NCBI GenBank assembly: GCA_020746835.1
Contig: JAGPNK010000012.1
Coordinates: 620,001 to 684,000, forward strand
DNA length: 64,000 nucleotides
Reading direction: 5' to 3'
DNA from: Stachybotrys elegans
Taxonomy: Eukaryota; Ascomycota; Sordariomycetes; Hypocreales; Stachybotryaceae
Shown here: in pieces, positions 46,072 to 57,272 of the stretch
Layout of the letters: the number at the start of each line of letters is the position of its first letter
Numbering within the stretch: position 1 is the stretch's first letter
Notes under the pieces: model-generated
What the model saw: only the letters and a program-made list of their open reading frames with translations
Databases searched by the model: none
Told to the model about the DNA's origin: nothing
Translations under genes and position numbers: made by a program

Positions 46072-46091
46072 ACACACACACACACACACAA
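46072..46091 (+). repeat. CA dinucleotide microsatellite
   Basis: About ten CA units, 16 bp before the ATG of the stub at 46107. Confidence 0.9.
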
Positions 46092-46106
46092 CAACACATT
46101 TACAAA

Positions 46107-46207
46107 ATGGCCCCCTCGGCCACAAAGGTATGAAGACCCCAGCCGAGACCTTGCGACACGTCGCTGACTCTGTCGGCTAGGAGAAGCCGTCTTTGAAGGA
46201 AGTATAG
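46107..46207 (+). pseudogene. Spliced N-terminal gene stub of 15 codons
   Basis: ATG at 46107, a GT-AG intron at 46128-46180, then a short exon ending in TAG at 46205-46207, giving MAPSATKEKPSLKEV. Upstream is another intron-like segment (45981-46030, GTAAGA to CTAG) in a CT-rich leader. That layout is typical of highly expressed housekeeping genes with a 5' UTR intron. Everything after codon 15 is missing, so this looks like a duplicated and truncated gene start. The parent gene could not be identified. Confidence 0.45.
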
Positions 46208-46399
46208 AACAGTTAGATGTATATTTTATAACCATCTTAGACCCAATTGGATCCCTCCCTATACATAGGTTCCAAAGGAAAGGGGCAGCGCAGAATTAAA
46301 CTGTCAATTAAATGAAAATGAGGCTAACTTACCTATATCTATAGAAAGTATCTAGCCTTGCTTCCACATCACTTATACCAAACAAACAGTATCTATACA

Positions 46400-48663
46400 T
46401 CATAAACTGAGCTTTGCTAAGTCTTCATATGAACCAAAGACTCCAATGAGGCGAAAGGTTTTAAACCCATTCAAAAGAGTCAAATCTAGTACTTCAGAAA
46501 GAACCAAACCTGCAAAGATATAAGGCGTCAGTGAAGTCTTAGGCAAAGGCCCGTCTTGGAGTTTGAGTGTAGGCATCAAGCAGACCCATCGGTGAAGTTG
46601 GCGAGCTCCATAAACGCGCTCGAATGATCTCCAGAGCCTTGTAAACCCATCCCATCCCTCCTCTTGTTGATCTAGATACCCCATGTCCAATGAAATATGT
46701 ATGTCGCTGTCGAGGAGGTCCTCCTGTTCCATTCGGATATATCGGCCCCGAAGTCGCAGCGTTGCAAGGTTGGAACCCTGGGCAAGCGTCCACCCTTTCG
46801 ACAGAGGGACAGGCGTTTCAACTACCGTGAAGAAGCTAGAGTATTTCGGCCTCATATTCTCATTGATGTAGTCGTTGTGTATTCGTACCAGTTCATTTCC
46901 AAGGGTCGCGTCCAGGCTTGCCCAAGACCAACTCGGCATCCCCTCGATATATCGCCGTTCCTAGCTTCCATATCCTCCGTCGTCCACAAAAGCTCGTTCG
47001 CCAAGTCCACCTTCCATAAGCCGCAGATGGAATCCATATCCTGCACCTTGGATATGCTCATGATAATTCCTAGCATACCAGAAAGCCGGTCTTCGTAGTT
47101 TGTTAAACCGCGCTGCGAGTATGCAACGAGTATGGTATGCCAAGCTCGAAAGAAATCATGGCTATTCTCATCAATTCGTCTTTTGAATTTGTCGTCAGAA
47201 TGTGCGCGAGCCCACGCCAGTCATCCGTCCTCCCGGCGCGGGAAAGATGACCTCTAGCCAGCCGGCGTCCCTCTGATCGTCCCTCGCAGGCTTCGTACAT
47301 ATCGCACTCCCAGTACAGCTCGGGGCCGAAATGCACCAGGCGACGGGATAAAAGTCGTTCCTAGAAGATCCAGCCACGAGTTTGAAGGCTTGATTGTACG
47401 AAATGTCCATCTCGGACACTGGATAAATCATAGCCTCGGCGCGCGATCGAACCGCCAAATCTCCGCCTCGAGGAGGTTCTGCATGCGAATGTACCTCTAG
47501 GTAAATTCAGAATGTCGTCTCTGGAGAGGGTGCACGGGTGGTAATGACGAGGGTCTCTTGCCATGGCGATTCGGTTACTGAAACCTCCCCCAGACAGCGT
47601 ACACACGGCATGGCGATACACGTCGTCCATGTGTAAAAGGTCAAAACCCTTATCTGGACCATCCTGGACTATGCATAAAGCATCGACCCAAAGATAGCTA
47701 TAGCCAAGCCTACGTGTTGCAAAGATGGCGTCTCGTATCATTGTGGACAGGTGCTTCACGGGCAAACAGGCCTGTACCTCTGCAAGGTTGCTCTGCGTTA
47801 GTTGATACTGTGAGCCACCCAGGGGCCAGCGATAGCTCAAAGCGACGTATTCTATAGTGTCTCGATCAAGGATGCCAGAGCTGCGGACTATACGGATGAT
47901 AGGCTCTTCCCCGATCTGTTTAGTTGGGGGAAGATGGATCAGGTGTCGTGGGAGTGTGCGAGTGGGAGCCCGATCTCTGCACAGCGAATGCGACTGTTTG
48001 CAAGTTTCTATCCACTGTCGGATGAGCATAAAATGCTCCTCGGAGAAAGTTTCCCAGCTGTTGATGCATGGTGAAGGGCTTTTCATACATAAGATGTCTC
48101 GTATCATAGCTGTGATGCTTGTGAGCTTGACTTTACATTCACATGGAGGCAGAATGGCTACGATTCAATGATTCGGGTATCAGATTGAGAATAAATTTCT
48201 ACAATCCGTTTGACCTTTCCCTGTCGATTGCTACAGCACCCAAAATCTCCCGACCTGCGGCCAGAGCAACAATCTCTAGGTCGCAGAAGGGCACCATGGG
48301 AAGCATGGAAGTTGTGTAGGCGGCCTCGTCATTCCCATTGGCACGGCGAACAGTTGTGCGGACGATTTGGCAAAGGGGATGCTGCTCCTCCAGGCTAGGG
48401 AGCCCCCTATCCGGAGCTATTTCATCCCTATATACGGCTTCTAGCGCATCCCAAAGAAGATAGCATAAATGACACTCTAACCTGGCTGATTCAACAAGTA
48501 GGCACAGCCTTGGATAGTGGGTGAAAGTTTCCCGAGGTTCAGGGGATGGGAAGTAGCTGAATATGGAGGCACATGGCTGTTTCTTGAGCAGCAATGAAGT
48601 TGATACGATTTTGTGACAGCACCGACAGAGCTGATCCAACGAGGGCTCGGCCAAAGTCGACAT
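46400..48663 (-). pseudogene. Degenerate HET-domain gene
   Basis: Starts at the ATG at 48663 with the usual Cys-containing N-terminus (CRCCHKIV, ECHLCYLLWDAL). After a gap near 48190-48110, probably an intron, it has the HET core: EYVALSYRWPLGG and YLWVDALCIVQD. The conserved GWxFQERLLSRR motif reads GWIF, then TAG (47361-47363), then ERLLSRR, so Gln CAG has become a stop. The frame then shifts near 47160 to reach HDFFRAWHTILV and again near 46940 to reach MPSWSWASLDA, where another TAG stands at a likely Gln. The end is at 46400. Two C-to-T stops plus two shifts argue for decay. Unrecognised small introns could explain some shifts but not the TAG. Confidence 0.7.
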
Positions 48664-48882
48664 GGTGGAATGCCCTCCGTGTGTCTGAATGTCTGCCGAA
48701 GATCCGTTGGCTAGTCTGAGCTGAAGGTGAAGATGATGCGAGCGGGGTAAGATATCCATCTGGACAACCCATGTCGCCTGAATTGGATGTTGAAAGTGCA
48801 GTTTGCACACATGACCCAAGCCACGCGCAACAATGGAAAGAAAGTCAACAAATCTACATGCTAAACACATAGTCTTTGATAG

Positions 48883-49881
48883 TCACCTGGAGTTTACGCA
48901 GGGGAACTTGATCTTGCCAGCCCGTATCGCCACCCATAGCGTCAGCACCGCAATAACCAAACCCAATATAGACACGATTATGCCAATCAACTCGGACGAT
49001 TTCAGATCGTCATCATCTCTATTACCCCCGCTGGTCTCGCCGCTGGTGCTTTCATCGTCAGAAGATGAACGGCCTGGGGATTCTGTCGGAGAAACTTGAG
49101 AGGAACTGCTGGTGACCCAGATAAACAGGATTGTAGTTGTTGATTCCGAGGTCGGGACTGATGTCGATGTAGACGAAGTGCTTGCGGGAGCAGGCTGCGT
49201 GAGGCTCTGGGAAGTCGAGGTGGTGCGCTTTGCGGCACCTGTCATCTGTCAATGATGATACTGGAGTAGATGGTGATTCAAATTCATAGTCTACCGGGGA
49301 CTTGAGCAACAACAAGATATCGAGTTGATTACCTTGACTCAAAGCAATGTTGTGCTCCCAACACCACACGCGACAATGAGCCATCCCCATCTCCATCCAA
49401 CCCCTGATGCCGGCGCCGAGGACACAGTGACAGTCTGCGTAGCCAGAGCCACCGTATAAGTCACCGTGGTAGTCAAAATAAACGCACCTGTCGCTTCCGC
49501 CGGCACCGCGCTCCCAACCGACGTATATCCCCTATCCGAACAGTACGCCTTCATAAAGTCTGTAGCCGTGGCCTGGTCGTCGTAGTTGGAGCACGCTGAA
49601 AGAATGCCCGAAGAGATGTTTTCGATGGCCTGACCAAGCGTGCTAGCTCGGCAGATGCAGGCGTTGTTTATACAGCCAAGATCGGTCGTGAGGTCGTAAA
49701 ACCAGTTACAGGTGCTGGAGTCGAAATAGCACCGTGCGCATGCTCTCATGTCGTTCCACCCAGGCTGTGACGGGAAGTTGATTTCATCATCTGCAATGGC
49801 TTGGGAGTTGCCGGGAGCGAGTAGGGAGATGAAGATGAGGATTGTCCATTTCAAGTGACAAGGTAATACTGATGGCAACAT
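48883..49881 (-). CDS. Single-pass surface protein with CFEM-like eight-cysteine domain
   Basis: Exons 49881-49488 and 49238-48883 (minus strand) join in frame to 249 aa. A signal peptide (LKWTILIFISLLAPGNSQA) is followed by an ectodomain with eight Cys (RACARCYF, CNWFYDL, LGCINNACIC, SACSNY, AYCSDRGY). The number and order recall CFEM domains, though the spacing is not canonical. A Ser/Thr-rich stalk and one membrane helix (LIGIIVSILGLVIAVLTLWVAI) follow, with a very short cytoplasmic end (RAGKIKFPCVNSR). It is probably anchored in the plasma membrane with the ectodomain in the wall. It starts a group of similar single-pass proteins. Ligand or function unknown. Confidence 0.8.
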
Positions 49882-50373
49882 GTTGAGTCGATACGGAATC
49901 TCACGATAACTGCTGAGCCGCACATCTTGGCGGGAAAATGCGCTCTTATACAACCACAACCACATCAACAACAGATGTTGCGTCATCAGCTGAAACAGAG
50001 CTGGGCACGACGAGTCAGGGTGGCTTATCTATCAGCCGCCATCTCCTCCAATGGAACCCGGGGCTGTAGGCAGACGGCTGACAGTGGCGCACTTAGTTGC
50101 AGGGACAGAATCTGGACGTTGGATTCTGTGCCCAGCATCCAATAAGAGCGACTTTGAACCACACTTGCTTTTGATAATCCCAGTTAACATGGCATACTAG
50201 TTCGGTTCCCTTCCCTGATTTTGCATCTTTCCGGCCTTATCTATTGTCATATCTTGTCATATCAATACATATGCTGACATCACGTATGAGGTTTTCAAAA
50301 TGCCTCGTGACCCTTATCGTGTTGCCTTTGAACCAGTTGTTTGATTCATTACATTATTTCGTTACAAATCTAT
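49882..50373. other. Intergenic region
   Basis: About 490 bp: promoter side of the CFEM-like gene and 3' flank of the DUF6536-type gene. No gene was recognised. Confidence 0.5.
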
Positions 50374-52581
50374 CTATGTATACACTCTGCCCTTGACCAA
50401 CGGCTCGACATGATATCTCGAAAAGCCTACCCGTGGCGGGCTGTCCTTCTCGACTTCCTCTGCAGATGCCTTCAAAACACCGTATTGGAGAGGCATTACT
50501 GCTGCGTCCACTTCATCTCTTGCAGCATACGTCGCAGAGCTAATGGCGAGGGAGCATGATGCTGCAATGGGTATCTCAGGCGGCAGCCTCCTAAATGACA
50601 GCCCGATCAAGACTGTAACCATAACCAAACCCAGGGCTAATGCTAGAATGATGGGATATGGCGAGAACCCGCACCCTTTGAAAGAGGGGCCTTCATCCAA
50701 CTGGCCGTGCGCATTATACATTGTCAGCTGAATGAGGTACAGGCTCCGCGAGATGAACCAGTGCATGAACCCCATGGCAACCATCATGGGTATGACGTAG
50801 TGGTAGGGCAGCTGCAGCCATAGCGTGGACCTCTGCAGGCCGTAGGCTCGGCTCACACGCAGCGGTTTGCGCTTGGTGGCGAAGTTGGCATATTCATGAG
50901 CCAGAACCATACAGGTAAAGATATTGTTGTAGAACAGATAGACCAAGCTGACGGCAATTTGAGGCGTGTTGGTGAGGATCACATTGGCGAGAAGCGGAGC
51001 GCCGACGGTTGCCGGCATGCGATTCGAAGGGCTACCGCTGAAGCCTTCGGTAAAGGATTCCAAGGTGTTTCCTTCCATGGCCTGGCGGAGGAGGACCAAG
51101 CCAGCAATCAAGATGCCCGCACAGCTGGGAGGCAAGTTAGATTCCGTACAAGTTGAGATTTTCATCGTCTCCAAGGTTGATACTCACAGTAAAAGGCATG
51201 CAACCCATCTAGAGACACTTACAGCCCTAGCCCAGCGACGGGGCTTTGGCTTGAACGTGCAAGGTCTTTCGTTCTTGACCATGCTCATCTGTCCTCGCTT
51301 GCCCGCCAGCACAGAAACAGGACCCATGTTGGCCGTCGTATGGTCGGGGAAGTCGAGGAACGATGCGATGGCGTCGCCGATTGTTGAGAGGGGCTGGAAC
51401 CTCACGGCGAGGACGGTGGTGATGAGGCAGCAGATTTTGACGACGTTGAAGGCGATGACGATGCCCAAGAGCGTCAAGTTGATCTCGACGGTGCAGAGGG
51501 GAGCAAACGGCTCGGCCAGGCAGTACAGCACAGGCGCTGGTCCAGACTCATGACACAAGTCCTGGTCACAGAGTTCCTTGTTGATGATGCTCCATTCCTT
51601 GGTGCCGTTGACGTCCCGAATCTCGCACTGATCGTTGACGTAACCGTCGTCGGCAAAACAAATCCCTCCTTCGCCCGCGGTCCCGGAATAAGAATCAATA
51701 TTGAAGTTCATGGCTGGTCTGGTGTCAATGAGACTGCTGTTGAACTTGAGCGAAGTCACCACGAGGACATTCTTCCATCTCGTTGGGAGTTCCCGGTCAG
51801 CGTACACGTCGAGGCACTCGGCGTTCTCCAGACGTGTCAGGTTGCCTGCGATTGCAGAGGCCTGCATTTGCTTGATGATGGAAGGCCTGTTGACTCGCCA
51901 GGAACTCAGCATCCCCGTGTTGTTGTACCACCCGCCCCGGACGAAGTCCTCGGTGACGAGCTCGGCCTGGTAAACAACGAGGGCCTGGCCTCGAAACACG
52001 ACAGAGTTGTAGCTTTGCGCGGCCATCAGTCATGGAGGCCATGCGGTCTTTGTTGCAGGGAGAAACCTACACGAGGTGCAATGGGATAGAGCTGAGCATG
52101 AGAATCGCCCACAGACAGGCGCGCCAGCGAGGGATGTGCCAGATGTTCCTCATGCTGGGAACGCCAATGTCGAGCCACTTCCCTTTGGCGTGTGCTCTAT
52201 TGATATCCGCTCGGGTGGGCGCGGAGAGCAGCTGGCTACACACGTTGCTCGCGCCGAGCAGCAGCGTCGAGAGGAGATTGATGACGAGTTCTGGCCACAG
52301 TGTAGCTACCTCGCTGGTCTCGCAGGAACCTTTGACGGCATGTCAGAGAGGAAAGCTTGGCGAATCATCCATGTTTTACCTTGATAGAGAGTTGCTGTTC
52401 CCTCGTCATTGACCTCAAAGCTGGACCGCACCCAGATGGTGAGTCCTACATTCGCCGCAAGAACAAGGCAAGCCATCAAGGCACCGGCCGAGACGGTCAC
52501 ACGCCATGAGAGGAATCTGGACTGCGGCACACGGGCAGCGGGATCCCCATGGTCTGGGTGCTTCTCATTATCGGCACTCAT
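50374..52581 (-). CDS. DUF6536-type multipass membrane protein
   Basis: Minus-strand exons 52581-52380, 52329-52071, 52012-51188 and 51124-50374 give 678 aa. The first helix (VSAGALMACLVLAANVGLTI) is followed by a motif-rich N-terminal domain (ELVINLLSTLLLGASN, LLSAPTRADINRAHAKGKW, LDIGVPSMRN) that I recognise as the fungal DUF6536 family. A large extracellular segment with Cys and N-glycosylation sites comes next. About six further helices follow, with cytoplasmic loops such as RRLPPEIPIAASCSLAISSA near the end. The function of the family is unknown; a receptor- or sensor-like role has been guessed from topology only. The neighbours are surface proteins. Confidence 0.85.
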
Positions 52582-53846
52582 GGTGGTAGCAAGAGGGATC
52601 GAGAGTGAGAAAGCAGATGGCTCTACAAGCCTCAATTCGAAGAAGAGGAATCCTTGACGGTTAGGCCACGGGCCACTTCTTATCCGAATTTCCCAGTAAG
52701 CACCAGCTCCTGTACCCCTTGAAGACGCGTCGGTGCGATCCTTGTTGGGGTCCGCTTCGGCCCCTGGTTTGCTTCGGGAAATGGTGGAGAGAAGGATTCT
52801 TCTGCATGCACAGCCTCAATCAGGATTCAGAAGATGCAAGGTACACGGCATCCTGTAAACCTGCCTCTGTGGAATTACTGAGTTCATGGATGGCTATTCT
52901 TTCTGTCAAGAGGGTAAAGAGAGAAATAGTATCAGGATATGAGTGAGGACAATCATTCTCATACTCGTCTTGAGATAAATTATTGAGGACAAGTTGCGGG
53001 ACAGCACAGCCTCCTGCAATGAGACGAGGAGTTTATGCAATGTAACCTCACCCACTGCTCTACCCTGCCGAGATATATTAATATCGCATCATTCACATGA
53101 TAAGCTTAGGAGCCTGAAACCAGTATGGCTCTTTTGTGAGCGTCGAGGCAAAACGTGCCTTGTGCAACTGTGACTAGGAACCTGTGCACTACAATGTGAC
53201 CTATTGACGAATTAGCTGTGCGCTGTTTCCGCACATCAGCGCAGAAGAATGTACAACAATGAAGCCCCGAGAATCTGCATTCTTATCAACGCTGCCATGT
53301 TTGCATGAACTGTTGAGGTCAAGATATCACCTCAAGATTTTGAGAGCACCCAAGCGAGGTAGCTTGAACATATCGCTCCTGCAAGAGGTTAAGAGCTGGT
53401 ACTTTAGTCTTGAGATAGAGGCGACGTCTTCTTTCAATAAGTCTTCACCTTGTTCATACAATCAAAGCATCTTTCGCCAAGGTAAACCCACAGGGCCAAC
53501 AACTTGAGTCTTCAGAATCAAAGATTTGGTAGTCAGTGTAGGCATCGGCTTTGCGAGACTTGCCAGAATCACTTCCGGAATCTGAGAGCTCTTTTACCTC
53601 TCTAGCCATTGCCAAGTTCTTCTCAATAATGCCGTGTAACGGGGTCTGAGGAGCTTGGAAGCCGGAAGAAAGTTACAAGGCTGAGACATGTCCAACAGCT
53701 CACTACACTTGTTGCGGGTATCATGCCTAAGAAGAGGCAAGCCAGCCGTATCACGGCCGAATTTCCTCTCTACACGTAAGAGACCAGAATAGTATCAATT
53801 CACAAGTACTCCTTGCTGTCATTTTCCAACCTACATCAGCTACCAG
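52582..53846. other. Intergenic region, about 1.3 kb
   Basis: No coding region or repeat was recognised. Short frames lack domain-like sequence. Confidence 0.5.
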
Positions 53847-55073
53847 CTATGTACGCTTCTGACATACGGCAATGAATTGTGATACAACACCGGAGAGGAA
53901 GAGACGCTGTGTCTGTGCATCGTGAATCGCAACACTAGCGCTTGGTAGAACCTTCCCATCCCGATCTTCAATCATCTTTGTCACTTTGTACGTATTCCCC
54001 TCTTCAGGCTCTAGCTTCCATGCAGCAAACGGGGCCGTGAGACCATCGTACGGGTTGGCAATCACGCCCAGTGTCTGCAGGGTGTCGGGCATGGTGGCAG
54101 CGATGATGCTGCCTTGGCTGTCCACTGCCAGGTTGTCAATGGGAACCTGGAGATGAATCGTGTCGACGTATACCAGCTGCTGTTCCACCAACCGGTAGAC
54201 CTTTATGAGACCCAGGCCCATGTCGCCGACGTAGAAAAGACCATTGTGGCCAAGAGCCACCCCGTCGGCAATGTTGAAGCTCTTTTCTGCAACGAAGTGG
54301 CATTTGCCCGTGTCTGACCGGCAATACGTGAGGCTTGTACCACCAAACGCCACACCGAGGCCGTACCAGAGGCCCATCTTGGCGGCGTGGTCGTTGGTGA
54401 CGATGAAGCCATTTCCATCCTTGTCAACGGCCACATCGTTAGGCGTGACCAGTGCATCGCTGTGTATCGTTTTGATATGCTGCAGCTTGTTGGAACCTTG
54501 CTTCAAGTCGAAGATCTCAATGGTCGAATTGGCGCCATGCTTCCATGCATCCAGCAAATCTCCGGTTGCCGCATCCGTGGGCGGCCTGTGGTTGATTATC
54601 CAGAATCTGAGGTTGCCATCGACGTAGCGGGCATCGAAGCCCAGAAGATCGAGATTGCCTTGAAACTCGTCCTCCACGTCCAGAGCACGCAATCCATATA
54701 GACCATCGGCTCCGGGCTCATCTATGTCCATCACGGCAATGTGATCCGTACGTTGCCTCGCAGATGCGTTGAACTTGAGGCTGGCCGGAAACCATTCGAG
54801 GCGAGAAGGTATGCTTGCACATGCGGCATACAGTTTCCTCCCTTTTTCGTCGAGCCATAGATCCTCGCACGCCTCCAGCAGAGGATGCGCGACTCGTTGA
54901 CAGTCATATGGGAAGCTCTCAATCGGCTCGATAACGCGGCCAAGCCCCAGAAGGACAATTACCGTGCTATGGAAGTTCAGCCTGTAAAGAACAGCGACGA
55001 GGACAACCACAAACGTAGAGAGCAAAGCTCTGATGCTCAGGGCCCGGCCGGAACTCATGGTCATTAGGCACAA
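53847..55073 (-). CDS. Paraoxonase/arylesterase-like six-bladed propeller protein
   Basis: Uninterrupted frame; start at 55073 (408 aa) or at in-frame ATGs 55064 or 55058. An N-terminal hydrophobic helix (ALLSTFVVVLVAVLYRL) is retained, as in paraoxonases, and may act as a signal anchor. Calcium-site motifs of the SMP-30/PON fold are present: VTPNDVAVDKDGNGFIVTND and NIADGVALGHNGLFYVGD, plus IDNLAVDSQGSIIAA. The family hydrolyses lactones and aryl esters. The substrate here is unknown; lactone signalling molecules or mycotoxin lactones are possible. No introns, unlike both neighbours. It likely faces the ER lumen or the outside. Confidence 0.85.
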   Translation of the reverse strand: MCLMTMSSGRALSIRALLSTFVVVLVAVLYRLNFHSTVIVLLGLGRVIEPIESFPYDCQRVAHPLLEACEDLWLDEKGRKLYAACASIPSRLEWFPASLKFNASARQRTDHIAVMDIDEPGADGLYGLRALDVEDEFQGNLDLLGFDARYVDGNLRFWIINHRPPTDAATGDLLDAWKHGANSTIEIFDLKQGSNKLQHIKTIHSDALVTPNDVAVDKDGNGFIVTNDHAAKMGLWYGLGVAFGGTSLTYCRSDTGKCHFVAEKSFNIADGVALGHNGLFYVGDMGLGLIKVYRLVEQQLVYVDTIHLQVPIDNLAVDSQGSIIAATMPDTLQTLGVIANPYDGLTAPFAAWKLEPEEGNTYKVTKMIEDRDGKVLPSASVAIHDAQTQRLFLSGVVSQFIAVCQKRT

Positions 55074-55562
55074 CTCAAGGCAGGAAATTGGGTGTAAAAG
55101 GTAGAAAATCTGTGAGCAGGTCCAATGTGAGGGATCGCTTAAAAGCGCCTCGGAAGAGACGTATTGGGAATAAATCGGTTTGTAGGTATTCAGCGAAAGG
55201 ATGACAATGCTTACATGTAGTTAGACTCGCGGAGAATTGCTTGGCTTCGTTGCCAGAAAGAGGAAGTCTCCGAAGGGCAATGGGTCAGCAAAGTTGACTG
55301 GTGGTTTCTCCACAGGCACCCGTCAAAGTGTCGCTTCTTTTTACTGACAGGTCTGATATATATTGCAATAATGAGCGGAGGCTGACATAAAGACATATAT
55401 TGTATCCTAGCTAGAAGACAGGGCAGATCGGAAGCTGGAGTATAAAGATCCGACGCTATATATATTGATGCATGATGCCTTGAATACCAACCACAGTATC
55501 GTCTCCCTCTTACATGTAGCCACGAATATCTTGCTACTCTCTCCAACACAGCTCGCGACTAA
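55074..55562. other. Intergenic region
   Basis: About 490 bp holding the presumed promoter of the paraoxonase-like gene. No gene was recognised. Confidence 0.5.
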
Positions 55563-56249
55563 CTATAACGTACCCAGCTTCCCTGTGTCTCCCAGTACCC
55601 AAACCACATATAAGCAAACGAGGAAGAGGATGAAAATGAAAATTCCGGCACCGGTTTGTTGCGGCTGTTCAACCACTCCTACTTCATGTCTGGCATACTC
55701 TGCTGTCGGGCGCGTGCGAATAATACCAACGTTGGTTCTTGCAGCATGCAAGTTGCTTGATGGGATGGTCGATACAACGCGGTTCTGGTGAAAGGTGCCA
55801 TATGGTTCTCTAGATGGCCTCGCTGGAGAAACAGCCGGTCTGTGTTCCAATAGCTGCCAGACCAGGCCCCTTTCTGTAGGCGTTTGTGGTGGAACAGCGG
55901 CAGTGGCTTCAGTGAGTCTCTGGGACTGTCGAGTTGGAGTACTCGGACTCGTCGAGATACTGGCAGCGAGGATATCAAGGCCTTGGCTCCAGACTATCCT
56001 TAGCAGAATTTTGTAAGAGTCCTCCACCAGATGGAGATGGCTTTCACGCCTCCAGTCGCGCAGTATCGCAAGCGGCACCCAGTGGATGTCCATGCAAGCA
56101 TAGGATGCTTTGTCCATGGTATTATTGTGCGCAACCATCAGGGTCTCGTTGGAGTCCGGGTGCTCGGCGGGATGTATAGGGAGATATCTCCGGCGACGTT
56201 GGGGGTCCGCATGACGGTATTTTATCGGTGTGCCGCCAAAACTCGTCAC
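55563..56249 (-). CDS. Hypothetical protein with C-terminal membrane segment
   Basis: Single open frame of 228 aa from the ATG at 56249. Most of it is polar and Arg/Pro/Thr-rich without a recognised domain. Near the end it has a convincing membrane helix (GAGIFIFILFLVCLYVVWVL) followed by a short tail. The clean frame and the terminal helix make it a possible tail-anchored protein. It could equally be the last exon of a larger gene or a chance frame. No homolog is recognised. Confidence 0.35.
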   Translation of the reverse strand: MTSFGGTPIKYRHADPQRRRRYLPIHPAEHPDSNETLMVAHNNTMDKASYACMDIHWVPLAILRDWRRESHLHLVEDSYKILLRIVWSQGLDILAASISTSPSTPTRQSQRLTEATAAVPPQTPTERGLVWQLLEHRPAVSPARPSREPYGTFHQNRVVSTIPSSNLHAARTNVGIIRTRPTAEYARHEVGVVEQPQQTGAGIFIFILFLVCLYVVWVLGDTGKLGTL

Positions 56250-57272
56250 CTAGACTGCATGTAAGTCAAAGCAAAACAATCGCACAGGGCTACAGACAAC
56301 CAGCACGGCGACCCTTCCGCTCAAGGCGCTTCCCGACAGCACGATGACAGGGTGACCGAATATTCCGTCTTGAATCTCAAGGGATGGCGGGATCTGGTGC
56401 TGGATGATGTTCTTTTTTGGCAGGCTTTTGATGCTACCTGCGAGGCGGTCACAGCATGCAGTCGAGGAGGACATTTTGCGACAGTCGGTACTCGGCTCCC
56501 ACCTAACCGTGGCAACAGAAGAGGCTCATGGGGTATTTTTTTCTTCCCTTCTTTTTTCTTAATCTGCAGCGGTCATGTTGGTTTTATAGACTCGCCACGC
56601 GTAGGCCTACCAAGCGGCCAGGCACACCAACTGAGCCTGGCCGCTTGACATGGACCGGCTTCTTACATGCCAAGACCTTGTTGGTCGTTGTCTCTCCACC
56701 CCTTTTTACACTTGCTTTATGATACGCGTAGTGACAAGGCTGCCATGGTTTCGTGATGTAGTGGCTGGGTTTGCCTCGGGCATAGTGGCCAGTTGCGCGA
56801 AAACGTGTCGATCATATATCATTACAACCATTCCATCGGGCAGGATATTTATTATTGTAAATTAGTCCAATTCTATCATTATAATCGTTACAATACCCCA
56901 TGTATGCCTTCTATCGAAATCAGTACAGCCTTCACTTCATTGACTGCCGCCCAGGCCGTTGCATCGTTTCCCACGCTATGCCTTGTAGATTTGCTGTCTA
57001 GGGCGTGAGTTGGATCAAGCATGTGGACTGGAACAGCCCGCGATCCCAAGGGCAATGGAGCCCCATAGAGCTTTGCGAAGCTGGAATGCCCGCGTTGCAC
57101 TTTCAGGGAGGATGCAAGAGGCATCTTCAACTGCGTCTAGAAGACGCCTGCAATTCAACACTGGCGGAATCAACGCTTGTTGAATCGCAGGTGCCGTGCA
57201 AAGCTATACAGCTAAACAAGACGTCATTTGCCTTGGATTTCATTTCGATTCTCGGTGTTGAGCGCAGCATCC
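56250..57272. other. Intergenic region, about 1 kb
   Basis: No convincing gene. The plus-strand frame 57005-57628 overlaps the tandem-repeat region of the next gene and is considered a shadow. Confidence 0.5.

Larger units (their letters stand above)
44652..46399. other. Repeat-bearing gene-poor region
   Basis: About 1.75 kb with no intact gene. It contains copy 2 of the dispersed repeat (45407-45810), a CA microsatellite (46072-46091) and the short spliced stub at 46107-46207. The base composition shifts to AT-rich from about 45480. Confidence 0.55.
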
